Made by a program: the position numbers and the translations under genes | In this document: piece after piece, positions 22,177 to 30,285 of the stretch | Position numbering within the stretch: position 1 is the first letter of the stretch | Layout of the letters: every line of letters begins with the position of its first letter | The notes under the pieces: generated by a model | What the model was told of the DNA's origin: nothing | Seen by the model: the letters and a program-made list of their open reading frames with translations, nothing else | Database searches by the model: none | Assembly (NCBI RefSeq): GCF_001306415.1 | Contig: NZ_LDJX01000001.1 | Coordinates: 558,001 to 622,000 of the forward strand | DNA length: 64,000 nt | Origin: Croceitalea dokdonensis DOKDO 023 | Lineage (GTDB): Bacteria > Bacteroidota > Bacteroidia > Flavobacteriales > Flavobacteriaceae | Direction of reading: 5' to 3'

Positions 22177-23235
22177 ATGAAAACAATGAAATATTCCTGT
22201 ATCCTATTTCTTTTCTTTTTAATGAAATCTTGCGGGGAAAATTTACCGCCCTCCCAATTGTTTGAAATTCAGCTTCAAAACAAAAAAAGTAGTATTAAAA
22301 ATGGGGAGACCATAGGCATTACCATCCTTAACAAAAAACAAAAAGAAATGGGCACGGTAACCTATACGTTGGACGGCGAAACCCTGCCCATAAGCAATAA
22401 TAAAATCACCATTAACACCAAAGGATTGGGAAGAAAATCATTGAAGGCAAATTTTAGCTACAATGATGCCATTATTGAAATTAGCAAAGATATTATCGTA
22501 CTCTCCAATAAGGCCCCAGAGGTGTATACCTATTCCATTGTCAACACCTATCCGCACGATACAAAAGCCTACACCCAGGGTTTGGAATTCAATGAAGGGT
22601 TTTTGTACGAAAGCACAGGCAAAGTAGGTGCATCCACATTGAGGAAAGTAGATTTTGAAACCGGAGAAATCTTACAGAAGATAGACTTGGACCCAAAGGT
22701 ATTTGGGGAAGGGCTTACCATACTTGATGACAAGATTTTTCTTTTAACCTGGCAAAGTGGCGTCGGCTATGTGTATGACAAAGACAGTTTTGAGCAAACC
22801 AGCACGTTTAACTACGGAGAAAGCAAGCAAGGTTGGGGCTTGGCCAATGACGGACAAAAACTTTTTAAAAGTGATGGAACAGAGAAAATATGGTTTCTTG
22901 ACCCTACAACCTTGGCAGAGGAGGGGCATTTGGAAATCGCCACCAACACCTCTTTATTCAATAGGGCCAATGAGCTGGAATTTGTGGATGGAAAGCTTTA
23001 TGCCAATGTGTATGGAAAAGAGAGCATGATGATTTTGGACGCCAACAGTGGTGCCATAGAAGGAGTAATCAATTTTGGTGGATTAAAGGATAAGGTGAAA
23101 AAAGATGGGAATTGGGACGATGCCAACTCCGTATTGAACGGCGTTGCCTACCATCCAGAACGGGACACCTTTTTTGTAACAGGAAAAAACTGGGATACCC
23201 TTTTTGAAGTGAACATCATCAAAAAAATGCCCTAA
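22177..23235 (+). CDS. Glutaminyl-peptide cyclotransferase, lipoprotein form
   Basis: Converts N-terminal glutamine of peptides to pyroglutamate; beta-propeller of the plant/bacterial type. A lipoprotein signal ends at KSCGEN (Cys19). A domain of about 100 residues precedes the cyclase, which starts at YSIVNTYPHDTKAYTQGLEF and shows the repeated blade pattern (ESTGKVGASTLRKVDFETGEI, DDKIFLLTWQSGVGYVYD, LNGVAYHPERDTFFVTGKNW). Length 352. In Bacteroidota such enzymes mature secreted proteins that begin with Gln. The stop codon overlaps the thioesterase start (TAATG), so the genes are translationally linked. Two start Mets (22177, 22186) are possible. Confidence 0.9.
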   Translation: MKTMKYSCILFLFFLMKSCGENLPPSQLFEIQLQNKKSSIKNGETIGITILNKKQKEMGTVTYTLDGETLPISNNKITINTKGLGRKSLKANFSYNDAIIEISKDIIVLSNKAPEVYTYSIVNTYPHDTKAYTQGLEFNEGFLYESTGKVGASTLRKVDFETGEILQKIDLDPKVFGEGLTILDDKIFLLTWQSGVGYVYDKDSFEQTSTFNYGESKQGWGLANDGQKLFKSDGTEKIWFLDPTTLAEEGHLEIATNTSLFNRANELEFVDGKLYANVYGKESMMILDANSGAIEGVINFGGLKDKVKKDGNWDDANSVLNGVAYHPERDTFFVTGKNWDTLFEVNIIKKMP

Positions 23236-23624
23236 TGTTCCACACCAAAAAAATAACGGTAAGCAGTACCGATTTGGATGATCTAGGGCATGTAAACAAC
23301 GTAAGGTATGTGGAATGGATTCAGGAAATTTCCAAAGAGCATTGGCAAAGCGTAGTAAATGGCAATTCCATTGCTTCCTATATTTGGGTGGTGCGTAACC
23401 ATAACATTACCTATTACAGTCCAGCTTATTTGGGGGATGTCTTGGAATTGACCACTAAGATACTTTCCACAAAAGGGGCATTGTCCAATAGGCAGGTAGA
23501 GATGAAAAATCTAAACACCCAAGAAAAGGTGGTTACATCCCTGACCTCGTGGTGCCTTTTGCACCCAGAAACCTTGCTGCCTACCAGGGTGCCCAATGAA
23601 ATTCAGAATCTATTCAACAATTGA
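23235..23624 (+). CDS. Acyl-CoA thioesterase, 4HBT/YbgC-like hotdog fold
   Basis: Hotdog-fold hydrolase of acyl-CoA thioesters, 129 residues. The family signature is FHTKKITVSSTDLDDLGHVNNVRYVEWIQEI (residues 2-32), with the active-site Asp in the position of D17 of 4-hydroxybenzoyl-CoA thioesterase (TDLDDLGHVNN). Cytoplasmic, probably a tetramer. Its start shares one base with the stop of the cyclotransferase gene upstream, and its stop overlaps the TTG start of the next gene, so it is the middle of a translationally coupled trio. Substrate not predictable. Confidence 0.92.
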   Translation: MFHTKKITVSSTDLDDLGHVNNVRYVEWIQEISKEHWQSVVNGNSIASYIWVVRNHNITYYSPAYLGDVLELTTKILSTKGALSNRQVEMKNLNTQEKVVTSLTSWCLLHPETLLPTRVPNEIQNLFNN

Positions 23625-25177
23625 GACCAAAAGCATACATCCTAATTCCGCCGCTGTTCCTCTTAATCTTAGGACTAGGGTCTTGTAGAAAAGACTTTGA
23701 TTTTAACCCAAGTCCTGGAAATTTAATTTTTTCCAAGGATACGGTGTATTTGGATACGGTATTCACCAATATAGGGAGCAGTACCTACAGTTTAAAAGTG
23801 TTCAATCCTGATGATGAAGACATTTATATACCTTCCATTAGGTTAGAAAATGGAGAATCCAGTGGGTATCGACTAAATGTTGATGGAGAAGCTGGACGGA
23901 ATTTTGAAAACATTCCACTATTGGCAAAGGATAGCCTGTTTATTTTTATTGAAGTGACTTTTGATGTGTCCACACAGGAACAAACTAATTTTTTATACAC
24001 GGATGCCCTTGTTTTCCAAGGCACCACCAACACCCAACAGATTCCTTTGGTTACCTTGATAAAGGATGCCATATTTCTGTATCCTGAGCGGGATAGCTTT
24101 GGGGTAACGGAAACCTTAGTTTTAGGAAACGATGCACAAGGAAACGAACTGCGTTTAGAGGGGTTTTTCTTGGATGACCAGGAGCTTGAATTTACGAATG
24201 AAAAGCCCTACGTAATTTATGGTTATGCCGCTGTTCCTCCCAATAGCACCCTCAATATTGAGGCGGGCACAAGGGTACATTTTCATGAAAATTCGGGCTT
24301 GTTGGTGGGTAACCAAGCTCGTGTCACCATTAACGGAGCGTTGAGCGAAGACCCCGAACTACTGGAAAATGAGGTAATTTTTGAAGGAGACCGTTTAGAA
24401 CCAGAATTTAATGATGTGCCAGGGCAATGGGGAACAGTATGGCTGGCTGCCGGTAGCGAAAATAATTCAATCGCTTATTTAACCCTCAAAAATGCTACAT
24501 TAGGTTTGTTCGTGGAAGGAGGTACTGATACTGATACTGACGTTATAAACCTCACCATTTCTAATTCACAAATTTTGAACAGCAGCCTTCACAACCTTTG
24601 GAGCCTTAGCAGCATGGTTGAGGCCACTAATTGCGTATTTGGCAATGCTGGGGACGCCTCCGTGTATGGGAATCTAGGGGGAGCTTATCATTTTAAACAT
24701 TGTACCATTGCCAACTACTGGGTGAACGGATTTAGAAGTGCCCCTGCCCTAAAGCTTGATAATTTTTTAGCTTTGGACGACACCACCATTTTGGTTGAGG
24801 ATTTGGCACTGGCTAGTTTTGCCAATTGTATCATAGACGGAAACCGTAACCGTGAAATAAGTCTGTTGGGCAACCCAGAGGCCGGATTCCAAATTTCATT
24901 TGTAAACTGTTCCATTAAGTATGATACGGATGGTGTGGATACCGGTACTACTCCACTATTGGACTTTAACGGTAATCCTTCCTTTGTCAACCCATTTTTG
25001 AACCGTAACATTGGTTTTGTACAACCCACATCTGGAGACTTTCGCTTGGATGACACCTCCCAAATCCTAGGTCTTGGGGATATGGATACGGCTACTTCCG
25101 TACCTTTGGATATCTTGGGAAACAACAGAACGGAGCGACCGGATTTAGGGGCATATCAATTTCTTTTGCAAGAATAA
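23621..25177 (+). CDS. Large lipoprotein with beta-helix-like C-terminal region
   Basis: 518 residues, starting at a TTG (23621) that overlaps the thioesterase stop as TTGA; there is no in-frame ATG before the signal sequence, so the TTG start is favoured. Signal YILIPPLFLLILGLGSC (Cys22) marks a lipoprotein. Residues 30-150 resemble an Ig-like domain (VFTNIGSSTYSLKVFNPDDEDI). Residues about 200-480 show the spaced hydrophobic repeats of a right-handed parallel beta-helix (GTRVHFHENSGLLVG, NSQILNSSLHNLW, FANCIIDGNRNREISLLG, FVNCSIKY) and end with LGAYQ, as in other such surface proteins. Function unknown; probably on the outer membrane. The stretch TDTDTD is a small local repeat. Confidence 0.75.
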   Translation: MRPKAYILIPPLFLLILGLGSCRKDFDFNPSPGNLIFSKDTVYLDTVFTNIGSSTYSLKVFNPDDEDIYIPSIRLENGESSGYRLNVDGEAGRNFENIPLLAKDSLFIFIEVTFDVSTQEQTNFLYTDALVFQGTTNTQQIPLVTLIKDAIFLYPERDSFGVTETLVLGNDAQGNELRLEGFFLDDQELEFTNEKPYVIYGYAAVPPNSTLNIEAGTRVHFHENSGLLVGNQARVTINGALSEDPELLENEVIFEGDRLEPEFNDVPGQWGTVWLAAGSENNSIAYLTLKNATLGLFVEGGTDTDTDVINLTISNSQILNSSLHNLWSLSSMVEATNCVFGNAGDASVYGNLGGAYHFKHCTIANYWVNGFRSAPALKLDNFLALDDTTILVEDLALASFANCIIDGNRNREISLLGNPEAGFQISFVNCSIKYDTDGVDTGTTPLLDFNGNPSFVNPFLNRNIGFVQPTSGDFRLDDTSQILGLGDMDTATSVPLDILGNNRTERPDLGAYQFLLQE

Positions 25178-25466
25178 GGCCATAACTCTTTGGCATTTTT
25201 ATACATGTTTTCACCTAGGATGAATTTTTATACAAGCAAAGATTGGTATCAAGAACCCGTGCGTGTTGCAAAGGTTCTGGATACAATTTCCCCTTTGCAT
25301 CGCTTGTGGAAAATTAAATCCAAGGGATATTTTGTTGGTTGCGGAAATCAACATATACAGCGGATAACGGAACGTATTTTTATAGAAAACCCATAGTTTT
25401 TTTGTGGTAAACGTTTAACCCATTCTCAATAAGCATTAGTAATTTGGTAATGAGGTATTTAAAGGT
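25178..25466 (+). other. Intergenic region before the signalling cluster
   Basis: This 289-nt region holds no supported gene. A 68-codon frame from a TTG at 25190 lacks homology or coding character. There is no strong hairpin; a T-run at about 25397-25404 follows no stem. A promoter for the LytTR gene is expected near 25440-25460 but no good consensus element is visible. Confidence 0.4.
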
Positions 25467-26192
25467 ATGGATTACACATTTACCATTATTGATTCCAATG
25501 CAACAAGTGCGTTACAGCTCCAAGCAATTCTTGAGCCGTACACTGATTTTAGCTGTGTTACCACCGCAGCGCATGCGGAAGATGGGCTTAACCAAATCTT
25601 AAAGTTCCTACCGGACGTAGTGATCGTCCATTTAAATGAACATACGGCAAGCCTCTTAAAAATGGTATCGGAACTGCACCAATACATGCAGCGCTTACCT
25701 GTATTAATTGCGGTATCAAAAACAAAGACGCATAGCTATGACGCCATAAAACATGGATTCTTTGATTACTGGTTAAGTCCCTACAATGAGTTTGAAGTCC
25801 GTAAGACCATCTTTAAACTAAGAAAGCAAATGCCCAAGGAAAGTGTCCCCGCTACACTTTGTTTAAAAACCTACCGGGATTACCATTATTTGGATACCAA
25901 TGAAATTTTATACCTAAAAGCGGACAATAACACCACAGACTTTGTAATGAAGAACGGTTCCAAGATAAGCGCCTACAAAACCTTAAAAACCTTTGAAGAG
26001 CAGCTGCCCAATAACTTTATCCGTATCCATCAAAGTTATATTCTAAATATAAAATACGTCTCTAGGATAGACTATGGAAAGTCTACCTGTACCCTTCGCG
26101 ACCAAGAGCATAAACTTCCCTTTTCCAAATCTTACAAAGACCGTATAGACAATCTTAAACAGCTACTTTCCAAAAATGCCTTAAACCAATAG
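25467..26192 (+). CDS. LytTR-family transcriptional regulator with a degenerate receiver domain
   Basis: 241 residues. Residues 1-120 follow the receiver fold but lack its chemistry: the acidic pair is DS (9-10), the phosphoacceptor Asp is replaced by His55 (VVIVHLNEH), and the conserved switch lysine is Ser104 (DYWLSP where DYLLKP is usual). Residues about 135-235 are a LytTR DNA-binding domain: YLDTNEILYLKADNNTTDFVMKNG, then LPNNFIRIHQSYILNIKYVSRI. The protein should therefore bind DNA independently of aspartate phosphorylation. It precedes a small lipoprotein gene and a sensor kinase/response regulator pair on the same strand. Its partner, if any, is unknown. Confidence 0.88.
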   Translation: MDYTFTIIDSNATSALQLQAILEPYTDFSCVTTAAHAEDGLNQILKFLPDVVIVHLNEHTASLLKMVSELHQYMQRLPVLIAVSKTKTHSYDAIKHGFFDYWLSPYNEFEVRKTIFKLRKQMPKESVPATLCLKTYRDYHYLDTNEILYLKADNNTTDFVMKNGSKISAYKTLKTFEEQLPNNFIRIHQSYILNIKYVSRIDYGKSTCTLRDQEHKLPFSKSYKDRIDNLKQLLSKNALNQ

Positions 26193-26341
26193 GCATTCTT
26201 AAATTCTTGCAGAACTAGACCATTTACTCATACTTCTAGGAAAAATACTACAACATGCTCTAGTTCATTCCGTAAAATGCCAAATGACTTTAGCTTGCAG
26301 CTATAATAAAGAACAAATTAATTCACCTAAAAATTAAAATC

Positions 26342-26482
26342 ATGAAAAAAGTAGTTAGTATAGTAGCAGTAGCCGTAATGACCTTAGGATTCTTTTCTTG
26401 CACCAATGATACCGCAGCGGAAGATGAGCAGTTGTACATCAACGCAAGTGATGATGACATGACGGATAATAGCCGAGACTAA
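26342..26482 (+). CDS. Tiny lipoprotein of 46 residues
   Basis: A short gene missed by length cut-offs. The ATG at 26342 opens a signal peptide, MKKVVSIVAVAVMTLGFFSC, with Cys20 as lipid anchor, followed by only 26 acidic residues (TNDTAAEDEQLYINASDDDM, then TDNSRD). The mature tail has nine Asp/Glu and one basic residue. A strong terminator starts 26 nt after the stop, which supports a real, separately ended transcript of about 200 nt. It sits between the LytTR gene and the sensor kinase. Possible role as a ligand or accessory of this signalling cluster is inference only. Similar very short lipoproteins are known in Flavobacteriaceae without function. Confidence 0.75.
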   Translation: MKKVVSIVAVAVMTLGFFSCTNDTAAEDEQLYINASDDDMTDNSRD

Positions 26483-26507
26483 ACGGATAACGATAACCAC
26501 GAATATG

Positions 26508-26538
26508 AACCCCTAAATTAAAGGTTAGGGGTTTTTTT
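26508..26538 (+). terminator. Strong intrinsic terminator after the tiny lipoprotein gene
   Basis: Perfect nine-base stem AACCCCTAA (26508-26516) with TTAGGGGTT (26525-26533), eight-base loop, then a run of T to 26538. Confidence 0.85.
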
Positions 26539-26583
26539 GTATCTTGTATGTAAGTAAAACGTTACATTCGTATTTATTTGGGT

Positions 26584-28659
26584 ATGAGATTTGGGGTCTA
26601 TTTACTTGTTTTGCTGTTGGCTAATGGGGAGCTTACAACCATCTATGGCCAAGATGGGGCAGCCAAGAACCCCAAAAATACGGAGCCAGAAAGTCTATTA
26701 CAGGCTTTGCGTGCCCCAGATTCCTTAAAAACTTTGGATAAAGCCAACATTGCCAGCGAACTTTGGGAATTTTACCAAAGCAGCTCCCCAGAACAACTGC
26801 ATCTATTATCCTCCGCAACCTTACGTTCTGGCGATTCCGCTCTTTTTAGAACCTATAACAGAAGGGTGCTAGACCTGCCCATTAACCAAACTACAGCCTA
26901 TGCCAAAGGTGTGGCCCATTGGGATTTGGCCGATTTTTTAAAACGTAGCTTGCCGGACAGCGCCTTTTACCACTACCAAAAAGCCTACGGAATATTTACG
27001 GAAATTCCACTTGAAGACACCGCTACCCACTACCCAGGCGTGGTTTTGCTGGACATTGCCAATCTTAAAAATGGCATCAAGGATTACTTTGGGGCGGAAC
27101 GAGACCAAGTGGAAGCCATCAATTATTTTGAAACAACCCAACGAACAGACCGGCTTTTTAATGCCTATAATTCCTTGGCCATCACCCAAAAAGACCTGAA
27201 CCGCTTTGATAAATCCTTGGCGTATCACCAAAAGGCAAAATCTTTTATTTCCAAATCCCAGAAGTCCAAACAAGCTTTGCACGCATTTATCAATGCCAAC
27301 AACATGGCATCGGTTTACCTCAGTAAAAAAGAATATCATACCGCATTCATCCAATTTGATTCCTTGGTAAATGAGAAAAGCTTTTTGCAAACTAAAACCC
27401 TAAGGTATGCAAAACTATTAGCAAGCCGAGGATATGCTGGATATTTGAGCGGAGCCCTATCTAAAGAGGAAGCCTTGATTGATCTCCGTACGTCCAATCA
27501 AATTCTTGACAGTATTGAAAACAACTATGCAAAAGCTAGGAACTATGAATACTTGGCGCGGATATGGGCCAAAGAAGGGGATACGATAAATAGTATAGCA
27601 GCGGCCTCCCAGGCAAAAAGCATCGCACAAACCACACAAAACAATGAACGGCTGTTGAGTTCGCTACAGTTTTTAACATTAATGGATAAAGAGCACAGTA
27701 CAGCGCATGCAAAAGATTATTTTAGGCTGGCCAAAGAAATTGCCCAAAAGGAGAGTGACATCCAAGAAAAATTTGCGTTGATACGTATGGAGACGGATGA
27801 TGTCATTGCCAACAATGCCAAGCTAAAAAAACGTAATGAACTTTATGCCGGCTTAGTGCTGGCCATAATCGTGGCCGGTCTGGGGGTGGTTACCATTGTG
27901 GTGCAACGCATCAAAAACCAAAAACTACTATTTAAACAAAAACAGCAGGAAAGCAACCAGGAGATATACAAATTACTGTTGAGCCAAAAAGAGAAACTGG
28001 AGGAAGGTAAAAAATCCGAACAAAAAAGAATGTCCGAAGAGTTGCACGATGGTATTTTAGGGCAGATGTTGGGAATACGGTTAATTATGAGCGGCCTAAA
28101 TGATAGAACGGATGAGGACTCTATACAGCAACGTGCGGGGCTTATTGACAAATTGCAGGAAGTAGAAGAGGAAATCAGGACCATTTCCCATGAACTTAAC
28201 GAGGCATCCTATGGAAAAGTAGATAATTTCATGCGTTCCATCCAAGAATTGATAGACAATACCAAAACTGCCTCCAAGGATATCAGCATTGCTTTTGACC
28301 ATAGTGAGGATTTTAATTGGGACGGTCTGCCCAGCGAAACAAAAATAAATAGCTACCGTATTATTCAAGAAGGGTTGAGCAACTGCATAAAGCACTCAAA
28401 CTGCAAAAATATCAGCGTAGGTTTCCATAGTGAGAAAAAAAACTTAACTTTAACAATAACAGATGACGGTATCGGTTTTAATAGCAAAGCCAATAAAACA
28501 GGGATAGGGTTCAAAAACATCCATTCCAGAACAAAAAAATTATCAGGACTATTACATATCACCTCCCTACCGAGTAAAGGGACGCAAATAAAAGTCACCT
28601 TTAAAAAACCAAGCGAAACCAGCATCGTTTATCCCCAAACCAGCAAACAGCCTGCTTAG
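26584..28659 (+). CDS. TPR-containing sensor histidine kinase, HisKA_3 type
   Basis: Membrane sensor kinase of about 691 residues. I chose the ATG at 26584 (MRFGVYLLVLLLANGELTTIYGQ, a signal peptide) over an upstream in-frame TTG. Residues 30-410 are helical TPR-like repeats in the periplasm, as in many Bacteroidota LuxR-pathway kinases. A membrane helix (YAGLVLAIIVAGLGVVTIVVQ) follows at about 420-440, then a coiled coil. The phosphorylated His lies in MSEELHDGILGQMLGIRL, and the ATPase domain has NSYRIIQEGLSNCIKHS (N box) and ITDDGIGFN (G1). The response regulator gene follows after 16 nt, so they form one unit. Confidence 0.93.
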   Translation: MRFGVYLLVLLLANGELTTIYGQDGAAKNPKNTEPESLLQALRAPDSLKTLDKANIASELWEFYQSSSPEQLHLLSSATLRSGDSALFRTYNRRVLDLPINQTTAYAKGVAHWDLADFLKRSLPDSAFYHYQKAYGIFTEIPLEDTATHYPGVVLLDIANLKNGIKDYFGAERDQVEAINYFETTQRTDRLFNAYNSLAITQKDLNRFDKSLAYHQKAKSFISKSQKSKQALHAFINANNMASVYLSKKEYHTAFIQFDSLVNEKSFLQTKTLRYAKLLASRGYAGYLSGALSKEEALIDLRTSNQILDSIENNYAKARNYEYLARIWAKEGDTINSIAAASQAKSIAQTTQNNERLLSSLQFLTLMDKEHSTAHAKDYFRLAKEIAQKESDIQEKFALIRMETDDVIANNAKLKKRNELYAGLVLAIIVAGLGVVTIVVQRIKNQKLLFKQKQQESNQEIYKLLLSQKEKLEEGKKSEQKRMSEELHDGILGQMLGIRLIMSGLNDRTDEDSIQQRAGLIDKLQEVEEEIRTISHELNEASYGKVDNFMRSIQELIDNTKTASKDISIAFDHSEDFNWDGLPSETKINSYRIIQEGLSNCIKHSNCKNISVGFHSEKKNLTLTITDDGIGFNSKANKTGIGFKNIHSRTKKLSGLLHITSLPSKGTQIKVTFKKPSETSIVYPQTSKQPA

Positions 28660-28675
28660 CACCAAAACAAAGCAC

Positions 28676-29344
28676 ATGAAAACATTACGAATTTTAGCCG
28701 TTGACGATCACGAAATGACCATGTTGGGTTATAAGTTCATTCTGGAACGTATTGTATTTGATGATTACAACATTTTGGTAGATACGGCAAACACCTATGA
28801 AGGTGGAAAGGATAAAATTGAAGAATCCGTATACTCATTCAGGTATGATATCATCTTTTTAGATGTACAACTGTTTCCGCCTAATGAGCAACAACCACAT
28901 ACCGGCGAGGACTTGGGCCTGCTGGCAAGGAAATTATCCCCTTCCTCAAAGATTGTCTTTATGTCTTCCTTTAGTGATAATTACCGAATCAATAGCATCT
29001 TAAAATCCGTGGATCCTGACGGCTACATGGTAAAGACGGACATAGACCCCAGATCTTTGGAAGAGGCAGTGAAAACAGTGGTGTATGAACCCCCATACTA
29101 TTCTGCAAAGGCCCTTGCCGCAATCAGAAAAAAAATGGCAAATACGATTGAGTTGGACGAGAACGACAGGAAAATCCTCTACCATATATCCACAGGCACC
29201 AAAACCAAAGATTTGGAGCAATATGTTGGTTTATCCTCCTCTTCAATAGAAAACAGGAAACGCCACTTAAAGTCACTTTTTGGAATCGAAAAGGAAAACG
29301 ACCTATCGCTTATTGTGGCGGCCAAAAAGAGAGGTTTTATTTAG
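28676..29344 (+). CDS. LuxR/NarL-type response regulator
   Basis: Cognate regulator of the kinase just upstream. Receiver domain (1-135): acidic pair in AVDDHE, phosphoacceptor Asp in IIFLDVQLFPP, Thr/Ser in VFMSSFSD and the conserved Lys in GYMVKTD are all present, so it should be phosphorylatable, unlike the LytTR protein at 25467. The C-terminal helix-turn-helix (about 160-222: LDENDRKILYHISTGTKTKDL, then LSSSSIENRKRHLKSLFGI) is the LuxR type. The receiver loop between beta-3 and alpha-3 has an insertion of about ten residues (PPNEQQPHTGED). Target genes are unknown; the adjacent small lipoprotein gene or the next gene are candidates. Confidence 0.93.
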   Translation: MKTLRILAVDDHEMTMLGYKFILERIVFDDYNILVDTANTYEGGKDKIEESVYSFRYDIIFLDVQLFPPNEQQPHTGEDLGLLARKLSPSSKIVFMSSFSDNYRINSILKSVDPDGYMVKTDIDPRSLEEAVKTVVYEPPYYSAKALAAIRKKMANTIELDENDRKILYHISTGTKTKDLEQYVGLSSSSIENRKRHLKSLFGIEKENDLSLIVAAKKRGFI

Positions 29345-29532
29345 TATTTACCATTCATTTCTTTTTAAAAGCAGTTCACAAACCTTAGAAATCAATTCAT
29401 TTTATTTTTATTTAACATTTTTTTAACTTAAAAAGGCTGATTTTGGGTAAAAACCCCAGAATTTTTAAGGTTATTATGTAGGGGTAAACCTGAATAAGAT
29501 TTTAAATTCGTCCTAAACTAAAATAGCTGCTA

Positions 29533-30189
29533 ATGGCTGGTTATGACGATTTTGATTATGGTTCTAAGAAACATAGTACATCTGCCAACTCCATCAACGG
29601 ACTTTATGGGTTTAAGAAGGCATTGGAACGTCTTTTTTTTGCGGATGCAAACATACATGCAACACCAAATAGGGAAAAAATTGATTTGGTAATTACCCTG
29701 CGAAGTAATCTTTGCTTAACCGAGAGCCTGTTCCATCTTAATAATGGCAATTGGGGTAATTGTAATGATTCCCAGGAGGCGACGTCCTCCCTGGCGTCAG
29801 AGCTGTTGAAATTAGCAAATGAAAATACTTTTCCTGTGGATATTAAGGAAATAACCATTTGTCTTAGAGACACCTCCATTATCATCACAAGAATTTTTGA
29901 CTATAGCATACCTGATGAATTTTGCAAGCTGTTGGGAACCATTAGTGCTAACTATGTGTATCTAACCAAAGGCCTATCCGAATTGCCTTATGAGATTTAT
30001 GTTCCAATTTTTGAAGATGGTGGGCATTACGGAAACGACCATAAATTCTCGCCTGACAAAGCAGAAAACGATTATATGCGCTTTTGGGAATTGTACTTCC
30101 CCTCAAAACAAGATTCTTACGTTTACGATGTGGAGAATAAGGTCATTTTAGAAGCGAAGGACGCCTCACTCTACCTTTTAAACGACTAA
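29533..30189 (+). CDS. Protein of unknown function
   Basis: I do not recognise this 218-residue protein. No signal peptide, no membrane helix, acidic overall. It begins AGYDDFDYGSKKHSTSANSI and has several aromatic-rich segments (MRFWELYFPSKQDSYVYDVENK). A composition with many Asp/Asn and Leu and few Gly suggests a mixed alpha/beta cytoplasmic protein. It stands alone after the response regulator, 188 nt away with no terminator seen between, so readthrough from the signalling cluster is possible. It faces glyA tail to tail. Function cannot be inferred from sequence. Confidence 0.65.
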   Translation: MAGYDDFDYGSKKHSTSANSINGLYGFKKALERLFFADANIHATPNREKIDLVITLRSNLCLTESLFHLNNGNWGNCNDSQEATSSLASELLKLANENTFPVDIKEITICLRDTSIIITRIFDYSIPDEFCKLLGTISANYVYLTKGLSELPYEIYVPIFEDGGHYGNDHKFSPDKAENDYMRFWELYFPSKQDSYVYDVENKVILEAKDASLYLLND

Positions 30190-30285
30190 ATAGAATAAAG
30201 CTAAAAATCGTTAATCGTTCCATAAGGTCCGAAGATACTGCCCATCTGGTTTAACCAAAAAGTAAAACGTTCCGTTTAAGTCTGG

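Noticed and set aside
25190-25396. 68-codon plus-strand frame from a TTG
   Set aside because: No ATG start, no conserved motif, and no spacing relation to neighbours.
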